From: an uncultured Alphaproteobacteria bacterium
GTDB lineage: Bacteria > Pseudomonadota > Alphaproteobacteria > Rs-D84
Length of the DNA stretch: 35,146 nt
Assembly (NCBI GenBank): GCA_904502245.1
Contig: CAJGDN010000003.1
Coordinates: forward strand, 1-35,146
Reading direction: 5' to 3'
Positions 30,246 through 35,146 of the stretch are shown here, piece by piece (the first letter of the stretch is position 1; each line of letters begins with the position of its first letter). The position numbers and the translations under genes were made by a program. The notes beneath the pieces are model-generated. The model saw only the letters and a program-made list of their open reading frames with translations, searched no databases and was not told where the DNA came from.

Positions 30246-31835
30246 GTGTCAATCATAAAAAAAGTCGCAATTTGGATTCTGACCCTGCCCCTGATGGGAT
30301 GTACAACCGTACCAACAACAACAAATGACGCACGACTGAATGACTACACACCAAAAATCACTACAAACGATTTTAACTATGACCCATACAAAACACCTAT
30401 TGCACAATGCTATGCAAACGAATTAAATTCCGAACCAGATATTTCAGGTGCAACATTAATTGAAGACGGACTGTCCGAATTTGTAATACGTTCCGCATTC
30501 GCACGTATGGCAACAAAAACCATCGATTTACAAACATATATTTACAGCAACGATTTTACATCCAAGGTTTTAATTGGCGAATTAAAAAACGCAGCCGACC
30601 GCGGAGTAAAAATCCGAATACTGTTGGATGACTATGGCACAAAATCCGACATCGTTGACGTAACGCTGTTAAATCAACACCCGAATATAGAAGTTAAGAT
30701 TTTTAACACAGTCGCAAACCGTTCAAAACTGTTGTATTACCCACAATTTTTAACAGATTTTAACCGACTGAATTCGCGCATGCACAACAAACTGTTTATC
30801 GTCGATAACGTCGCATACATTACCGGCGGACGCAATGTAGGCAGCAACTATTTCTATCCAGAAACTGCATCAAATTTTTCAGACACCGACGTTCTGTTTA
30901 TCGGCGACATGACACGCCATGCAACAAACAGTTTTAACGAATACTGGAATCACAATTTGGCAATACCCGCATCCGTATTCCCAAAAGCAAAATCAAAACG
31001 TGCGCTGAAAAAACTGGAAAAAACTTTTGCAAATCTGGAAATAAAAAGCAGCGAAGAAGTCCGCAGATACAATACCATTATTTCAATGGCAATGAGAGAA
31101 TACAAACAAAAGAAAATGGATTTCAGCTGGGGACACGGAAAATTCTTGGCCGACCCACCAGAAAAAATTGAAATGAGCATGGCCGAAAAAGAGAATTATC
31201 ACGGAAAAATCATCCAAGCATTACAGCATCTATGGAGTACAACCAGCAATTCCGTTTATATGTCAGCCGCTTACTTTGTTCCCGGACAGGGCGGCCTGGA
31301 ACACATGTTGGACGAAGAAAAATCTGGCGTACATATGACAATTGTAACAAATTCGCTGGCATCAACCAACGCACCAACCGTTTATGCAAAATGGGAAAAA
31401 TACCGCGAACAATTAATTAAATCAGGCGCAGATGTTTATGAATTTATGGTATCGGCAGAAAATCTGCGCGGTAAAGAACACGACCGCGAAAGAAAACAAT
31501 CCAGTTTTTCCGTACTGCACAGCAAAACTATGGTCTTTGACGACAACATTTCATGGATAGGCAGTTTTAACCTGGACCCACGCAGCGCATACTATAACAC
31601 AGAAAACGTCGCAATATTTGAAAGCAAGGACTTTGCAAACAAATTGCGCGAAATGATTATCAAAGACACACAAACATCGTGGCATGTAACATTGGACAAT
31701 AACGACAAACCAATATGGACCGGATATCGTCCAGGCGACAAGACGCCACGCACACACAAACACGCCCCAGACACCAGCATATTTCGCAGAATATGGAAAA
31801 ACATCTGCAATCTGGTACCAGAAAAGTTTGTTTAA
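30246..31835 (+). CDS. Phospholipase D-family lipoprotein (cardiolipin synthase C-like)
   Basis: A 529-aa protein. I start at the GTG at 30246: AAGGA sits nine bases before it, and the resulting N-terminus is a clean lipoprotein signal with LPLMGC (Cys19 lipidated). The frame is open further upstream, but those ATGs lack ribosome sites and would bury the signal. Two HKD motifs are visible: H180-N-K-x4-D187 and H425-S-K-x4-D432, each followed by a GG/GS-x-N element, so the active site is complete. The overall length and layout match ClsC/YmdC-type phosphatidyltransferases, which make cardiolipin, more than nucleases. The lipobox places it in the periplasmic face of a membrane. It is a single gene, divergent from Cys-rich protein B. 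Confidence 0.88.
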   Translation: MSIIKKVAIWILTLPLMGCTTVPTTTNDARLNDYTPKITTNDFNYDPYKTPIAQCYANELNSEPDISGATLIEDGLSEFVIRSAFARMATKTIDLQTYIYSNDFTSKVLIGELKNAADRGVKIRILLDDYGTKSDIVDVTLLNQHPNIEVKIFNTVANRSKLLYYPQFLTDFNRLNSRMHNKLFIVDNVAYITGGRNVGSNYFYPETASNFSDTDVLFIGDMTRHATNSFNEYWNHNLAIPASVFPKAKSKRALKKLEKTFANLEIKSSEEVRRYNTIISMAMREYKQKKMDFSWGHGKFLADPPEKIEMSMAEKENYHGKIIQALQHLWSTTSNSVYMSAAYFVPGQGGLEHMLDEEKSGVHMTIVTNSLASTNAPTVYAKWEKYREQLIKSGADVYEFMVSAENLRGKEHDRERKQSSFSVLHSKTMVFDDNISWIGSFNLDPRSAYYNTENVAIFESKDFANKLREMIIKDTQTSWHVTLDNNDKPIWTGYRPGDKTPRTHKHAPDTSIFRRIWKNICNLVPEKFV

Positions 31836-31837
31836 TC

Positions 31838-31861
31838 ACACCCGCAACAGCAGGTGTTTTC
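31838..31861 (+). terminator. Weak terminator after the PLD-family gene
   Basis: Stem ACACC / GGTGT around a ten-base loop followed by TTTT, three bases past the stop. Confidence 0.45.
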
Positions 31862-31898
31862 TAAATAAGAAACCGCTGGTAATTACTTACCAACGGTT
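31861..31898 (-). terminator. Terminator after the 111-aa protein gene
   Basis: Two-part stem AACCG-C-TGGTAA / TTACCA-A-CGGTT (31871-31898); the minus strand then continues TTTCTTATTT. Confidence 0.7.
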
Positions 31899-31945
31899 CG
31901 CTCCCTTCCTTCCGATAAACGGAAACTGTTTTACGCACGCAATTT

Positions 31946-32281
31946 TTACGCAGCCATCGCAACGCCAGATTTCGCAGAATTATCTGACGCATCCATGACC
32001 TTTTTCGCTTCGGCAAACACCATTTCCTTGACACGCAACGCCAAATCGCGCGTTTCCATAGATTCTGCCGCAACATCAAAATTATCTGTGCGAATCTGCA
32101 ATGAAACATACGCACCAACCAATGACGGACGCGATAAATCTTCGATAGAACGCGGCGCATTATTTTTGCCAATTTTCAATTCATCAGCCAGTGACACTAT
32201 CTGTCTGTCTTCGTTAACCCAAACAGTCGTTGTTAAAACCTGGTTTAATGCAATCATAATTTCTTTGATATTTTTTGGCAT
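31946..32281 (-). CDS. 111-aa protein of unknown function
   Basis: Family not recognised. It has no signal peptide or membrane helix and is probably cytoplasmic. It starts MPKNIKEIMIALNQVLTTTVWVN, contains RSIEDLSRPSLVGAYVSLQIR, and ends in a helical stretch (RDLALRVKEMVFAEAKKVMD) with an Ala/Ser tail. A strong ribosome site, AAGGAGGGG, suggests good expression. Its promoter overlaps an inverted repeat (32332-32353), so it may be regulated. An overlapping open frame on the same strand (31861-32172) is a shadow. Confidence 0.72.
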   Translation of the reverse strand: MPKNIKEIMIALNQVLTTTVWVNEDRQIVSLADELKIGKNNAPRSIEDLSRPSLVGAYVSLQIRTDNFDVAAESMETRDLALRVKEMVFAEAKKVMDASDNSAKSGVAMAA

Positions 32282-32307
32282 GCGCGTTCCCCTCCTTATG
32301 GGCGTAT

Positions 32308-32337
32308 GTTGTAGAAAACTGTCATTTTTTCTGTAAA
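32308..32337 (-). promoter_or_regulatory. Promoter of the 111-aa protein gene
   Basis: Minus strand: TTTACA (32337-32332), 18-bp spacer, TACAAC (32313-32308). The -35 lies in one arm of the dyad at 32332-32353. Confidence 0.4.
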
Positions 32338-32353
32338 TACTGTTGTATTTACA
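32332..32353. repeat. Inverted repeat, candidate operator
   Basis: TGTAAATA-CTGTTG-TATTTACA, eight-bp perfect arms, with further AAATAC copies just outside. It overlaps the -35 of the 111-aa gene. Confidence 0.6.
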
Positions 32354-32544
32354 AATACAGCAGACAATTTTCGGTTTTATTTTTGTTTTTCCTTAAAAAA
32401 CCGGCTTTTTCGCGGATTTCTAAGGGTTTTATTTCTTTTTCCCTTGTCTATACAAACATCTTAGAACAAAAACGAATCGCAGGTCAAGCACAAAATGCAT
32501 TTATTTTAATTTTATTTTCATTTATTTATTTTTTACTTATAAAA
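32354..32544. other. T-rich intergenic stretch
   Basis: Between the dyad and the MraZ repeats. Very T-rich on this strand with no ORF and no clear hairpin; I see nothing else in it. Confidence 0.5.
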
Positions 32545-32595
32545 ACCATAAATTACCATAAAATAACCATAAATTGTCATTGACAACCATAAATT
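32545..32595 (+). promoter_or_regulatory. Direct-repeat array, candidate MraZ operator
   Basis: ACCATAAATT occurs at 32545, 32566 and 32586, with ACCATAAAAT at 32555; starts are 10, 11 and 20 bases apart, so all lie on one DNA face, with a degenerate unit possible at about 32576. The last copy sits in the promoter spacer. MraZ is known in other bacteria to bind short direct repeats with ten-base spacing upstream of its own gene; the sequence here differs from the known TGGGA or AAAGTG boxes. Confidence 0.68.
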
Positions 32596-32608
32596 CCCGT
32601 GCTACATT
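32580..32608 (+). promoter_or_regulatory. sigma70 promoter of mraZ
   Basis: TTGACA (32580-32585), 17-bp spacer, TACATT (32603-32608); start near 32615, giving a 54-nt leader. Confidence 0.72.
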
Positions 32609-32668
32609 CACCGTGAAGCAACAGGAAAGAGAGGTCGGGAACAATCCCAATTAAAGAAAAATCATAAA

Positions 32669-33118
32669 ATGTCATTGTTTCTCTCATCTTATGAAAATCG
32701 TTTGGATACCAAGGGACGCGTTTCTGTACCCGCCTCTTTCCGGGCTTCGGTCTCAGGCGAAAAATTTGCAGGCGTTGTATTATTCCGTTCTTTCACACAC
32801 AATTGTATTGAGGGCATGACCATGTCCCGCATGGAACAAATGGCCACTGCAACTGATAAAATGGGCGTATTTGACAGCGAGCTGGACGATTTAACAGCAA
32901 TGCTGTTTGCAGATGCACGCGAATTATCATTTGACGTAACTGGACGTATCGTTATTCCAGCCGATATGTTAACACACGCTGGTATCACAGATCGCGCAGT
33001 ATTCGTTGGTCGCGGAAACAGTTTTCAGATATGGAATCCTGACGCATTCCGCGCCGCCCAGGAAAAATCACTGAACAACCTGCGTGCTGCACGTCCAAAC
33101 TTGAAATTGGCCGATTAA
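32669..33118 (+). CDS. mraZ: Transcriptional regulator MraZ, away from the dcw cluster
   Basis: A 149-aa protein of usual length, with the two AbrB-like half domains of MraZ. The first signature is ENRLDTKGRVSVPASFR (D13-x3-R17), the second is FDVTGRIVIPADML (D89-x3-R93). MraZ forms ring oligomers and normally heads the division and cell-wall cluster, repressing it. Here a terminator follows 29 bases after the stop, and the next gene (adk) is on the other strand, so mraW, ftsL and the rest are absent. The candidate operator just upstream suggests it controls itself and perhaps remote targets. The ribosome site is weak (AAAGAAAAATC), with a better AGGAAAGAGAGG further up. Confidence 0.94.
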   Translation: MSLFLSSYENRLDTKGRVSVPASFRASVSGEKFAGVVLFRSFTHNCIEGMTMSRMEQMATATDKMGVFDSELDDLTAMLFADARELSFDVTGRIVIPADMLTHAGITDRAVFVGRGNSFQIWNPDAFRAAQEKSLNNLRAARPNLKLAD

Positions 33119-33146
33119 AAAACACAGTTTCCTTCCAAAAACAAAG

Positions 33147-33166
33147 CGCCCGTTTGGGCGTTTTTT
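33147..33166. terminator. Bidirectional terminator between mraZ and adk
   Basis: Stem CGCCC / GGGCG, loop GTTT, six T after. It separates convergent genes. Confidence 0.82.
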
Positions 33167-33167
33167 A

Positions 33168-33725
33168 TTACCAGCCAAGCACATTGGATATATCCTGAAA
33201 ATTATTTTCAACGCTGCCGGCGGCGTCTATTTCAGAAAAGCGTATTCCCGGCGCGCTGCGCAACCATTCAATTGCAGGCATTGTTATTTTATGATAGTTT
33301 TCTAGACGACGCGCGATAATCTGCATCGCAGAATCATCGCTGCGCACACTGCCGTCACTGACGCGCTTTTTTATTCGTTCAACCAATGTTTCGTCATCTG
33401 TATTAAAGAACAACACATGAATGTCATATTTATGCGCATAATTCTGAACCAGCCATTTGGCCTGAGACAGCGTTCGTGGAAATCCGTCCAGTATAATATC
33501 ATCGTCTGTCATGTATCCTGCCATCAAATTACAGACCAGATTATCAGGTACCAGGTTGCCCACAGAAATTATTTTCCCAATTTCAGAATCCGCCGGCATG
33601 GCGCGCAGGATTGCTCCTGCCTCGATATATTTAAACGGTTGACGCGACATTATAAGGTCTGAAAACGTCCCCTTGCCCACACCAGGTCCGCCCATCATAA
33701 CAATAATTTGTTTCTTATTACTCAT
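33168..33725 (-). CDS. adk: Adenylate kinase family protein, short form
   Basis: A 185-aa nucleoside monophosphate kinase. The P-loop is GGPGVGKGT near residue 11, DGFPRT is present near residue 80, and RVSDGSVRSDD with RRLENYH are the Arg-rich lid and phosphate contacts. The LID insertion is absent, giving the short form. The NMP-binding piece reads EAGAILRA, whereas most adenylate kinases have S/T-x-G-D/E-M-L-R, so the acceptor could differ (AMP, or CMP/UMP). I start at 33725: an extended -10 promoter places the mRNA start on that ATG, which is leaderless. An ATG two codons earlier (33731) or one at 33782 are alternatives; the latter would start inside the rpsA terminator. Confidence 0.86.
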   Translation of the reverse strand: MSNKKQIIVMMGGPGVGKGTFSDLIMSRQPFKYIEAGAILRAMPADSEIGKIISVGNLVPDNLVCNLMAGYMTDDDIILDGFPRTLSQAKWLVQNYAHKYDIHVLFFNTDDETLVERIKKRVSDGSVRSDDSAMQIIARRLENYHKITMPAIEWLRSAPGIRFSEIDAAGSVENNFQDISNVLGW

Positions 33726-33732
33726 ACACATG

Positions 33733-33741
33733 ATTTTATCA
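33733..33741 (-). promoter_or_regulatory. Extended -10 promoter of adk, fused to the rpsA terminator
   Basis: Minus strand TG-A-TAAAAT (33741-33733) begins just after the T run of the rpsA terminator. Start expected at 33725-33726, the ATG of adk. Confidence 0.5.
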
Positions 33742-33742
33742 T

Positions 33743-33776
33743 AAAAAACACGGCCGGGCAAGATTGCACGACCGTG
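33743..33776 (-). terminator. Strong terminator after rpsA
   Basis: On the minus strand a long stem begins CACGG and closes CCGTG (33776-33749) with one G-T pair and one mismatch, then six T. Confidence 0.85.
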
Positions 33777-33798
33777 AAACAATTCATAAATTTACAAA

Positions 33799-35146
33799 TT
33801 ATTTTTTGCTGTTTTCAATTGCAGCGCCCAAGATATCGCCCAATACAGAGCCAGAATCAGCTTCGTTTGAGAATTCTTTAACAGCCTGCTTTTCCAATGT
33901 TACCTGCAATGCACGAACAGACAATTTAACAGTGTTGTTTTCAACAGAAACAACAGATGCTTCTACTGAATCACCAACATTGTATTTTGATGTGTCTTGT
34001 TCTGATTTTTCACGTGACAGGTCTGTGCGACGGATAACACCGCGTACATCGCCCGCCAATGTCAAAACCAATTCATCTGGTGTAACTTCGGAAACTGTAC
34101 CGCAAACAACCGCACCCTTCTTTAATGAAGCAGCGTTGTTTTCAGCACCTTCTGTCAACTGTTTGATACCCAGTGTAACGCGTTCTTTTTCTGGATTGAT
34201 ATCCAAAATTTTTGCAGTTACTTCCTGGCCACGAACGAACTTTTTCAGTTCTTCTTCGTCCAGTTTGTTCCATGACAGGTCAGAAATATGAACCATACCG
34301 TCCAATTCTGGTGTCAAAGCAACAAACAAGCCAAATTCAGTTGTGTTTTTGATTGGACCTGTGATTACATCGCCAACATTGTGTGTTTCGGCAAACTGTT
34401 TCCATGGGTTTGGTTGCAGTTGCTTGTAACCCAATGAAATGCGGCGTTTATCCTGGTCAATACCCAGAACAGTAACAGTTACATCCTGACCGTTTTGCAA
34501 AACTTTGCTTGGGTGGATGTTCTTGTTTGTCCAGGACAGTTCAGACATGTGAACCAAACCTTCGATATTGTTGCCCAAATCAATGAATGCACCATAATCT
34601 GTCAAAGAAGATACTTTACCAGTTACTGTATCACCAACATTGAATGCACGTGACGCTGTTTCCCATGGATCTTCTTCCAGTTGTTTCATACCCAATGAAA
34701 TACGATGTGATTCTGGGTCGAATTGGATAACCTTTACTTTGATTGTTTCGCCAACGTGAACCAATTCGCGTGGATGATTTACACGTTTCCATGACAAATC
34801 TGTTACGTGCAACAAACCATCAATACCACCCAAATCAACGAATACACCGTAATCTGTGATATTCTTTACTGTACCTTCCAGAACTGCACCCAAAGAGATG
34901 TTCTTCATCGCTTCTTTCTGTGCAGCAGCGATTGTATCAGACTGAATTGCGCGACGTGATACGATTGCGTTTGTACGCAATGCGTCCATTTTCAATACGC
35001 GGAATTTGTCTTTCAAGCCAATCAAAGATTTTGCATCGCGGATTGGTTTATGATCAACCTGGGATGATGGCATAAATGCAAATACACCATTGATATCCAC
35101 TGTGAAACCACCACGAACAACGTCGATAATTGTACCTTCTGGATCA
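33799..35146 (-). CDS. rpsA: 30S ribosomal protein S1 (5' part outside window)
   Basis: The frame is open through the right edge, so the first roughly 115 residues of this usually 550-570-aa protein are missing; a GTG at 35100 is internal. About 448 residues are seen. GGFTVDINGVFAFMPSSQVD is in the second S1 domain. Further S1 folds follow, each with the pattern G-x-V-x-x-[LI]-T-[DE]-[YF]-G-[AV]-F-[IV]-[DA]-L and H-[VMI]-S-[DE]-L-S-W: VKNITDYGVFVDLGG, VSSLTDYGAFIDLGN, IKNTTEFGLFVALTP, and a more divergent last domain with SEVTPDELVLTLAGD. S1 binds mRNA at the ribosome. The terminal repeat is degenerate as in other S1 proteins. Confidence 0.97.
   Translation of the reverse strand, partial: DPEGTIIDVVRGGFTVDINGVFAFMPSSQVDHKPIRDAKSLIGLKDKFRVLKMDALRTNAIVSRRAIQSDTIAAAQKEAMKNISLGAVLEGTVKNITDYGVFVDLGGIDGLLHVTDLSWKRVNHPRELVHVGETIKVKVIQFDPESHRISLGMKQLEEDPWETASRAFNVGDTVTGKVSSLTDYGAFIDLGNNIEGLVHMSELSWTNKNIHPSKVLQNGQDVTVTVLGIDQDKRRISLGYKQLQPNPWKQFAETHNVGDVITGPIKNTTEFGLFVALTPELDGMVHISDLSWNKLDEEELKKFVRGQEVTAKILDINPEKERVTLGIKQLTEGAENNAASLKKGAVVCGTVSEVTPDELVLTLAGDVRGVIRRTDLSREKSEQDTSKYNVGDSVEASVVSVENNTVKLSVRALQVTLEKQAVKEFSNEADSGSVLGDILGAAIENSKK

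Noticed and set aside
31861..32172. 103-codon frame overlapping the 111-aa gene on the same strand
   Set aside because: Basic, Arg/Trp-rich out-of-frame shadow that runs through the terminator hairpin.
1..35146. CRISPR array, insertion sequence or prophage
   Set aside because: No regularly spaced identical repeats, transposase, terminal inverted repeats or phage structural genes were seen; the only sizeable repeat is the Cys-rich gene pair.

Overview
The window comes from an AT-rich, Gram-negative bacterium. An olsB-olsA ornithine-lipid pair, HemW, an MltB-type lytic transglycosylase, IHF, MraZ and ribosomal protein S1 point to a host-associated (gut-type) alphaproteobacterium. This lineage call is inference. 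Fe-superoxide dismutase and an NAD-dependent L-lactate dehydrogenase suggest a fermentative, oxygen-stressed life. Many small units have near-consensus sigma70 promoters (TTGACA/17 bp/TATAAT type or extended -10) and short GC hairpin terminators, often shared by convergent genes.

Layout. 1-4 kb: the end of a LysR-type regulator, an HNH_5-type protein, a compositionally odd intergenic island that may encode a small RNA, then a small membrane protein, a CvpA-family protein and a membrane-anchored thioredoxin-fold protein. 4-11 kb: sodB, a membrane-fused spermidine-synthase-like protein, a small GNAT protein, L-lactate dehydrogenase, and a minus-strand run olsB-olsA-proS in which proS is the archaeal/eukaryotic-type enzyme. 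10.9-15.7 kb: a structured leader RNA with its own promoter and intrinsic terminator, followed by a five-gene glycan cluster (GT2, GT4, GT2, DUF616-type, DUF1796-type). 15.7-21.8 kb: mltB-like plus outer-membrane barrel operon, hemW-M13 peptidase operon, ihfA. 21.9-25.2 kb: a 592-aa coiled-coil protein of unknown function, tRNA-Arg(CCU), a DUF3419-like SAM enzyme and a Cys-rich mercuric-transport-like membrane protein. 25.2-30 kb: two tandem paralogous large secreted Cys-rich proteins with conserved cores and diverged ends. 30-35 kb: a phospholipase D-family lipoprotein starting at GTG, a 111-aa unknown, an orphan mraZ with an array of ten-base direct repeats over its promoter, a short adenylate kinase, and the 3' part of rpsA running off the right edge.

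How it fits together. Much of the window serves the envelope: ornithine lipids, a PLD/cardiolipin-synthase-like lipoprotein, a glycan cluster, lytic transglycosylase plus barrel, and the paired Cys-rich secreted proteins. The least explained parts are the attenuator-like leader of the glycan cluster, the MraZ repeat operator away from any dcw cluster, the Cys-rich pair, and several genes whose promoters place the transcript start on or next to the start codon. No CRISPR array, insertion sequence, integrase or prophage was seen.
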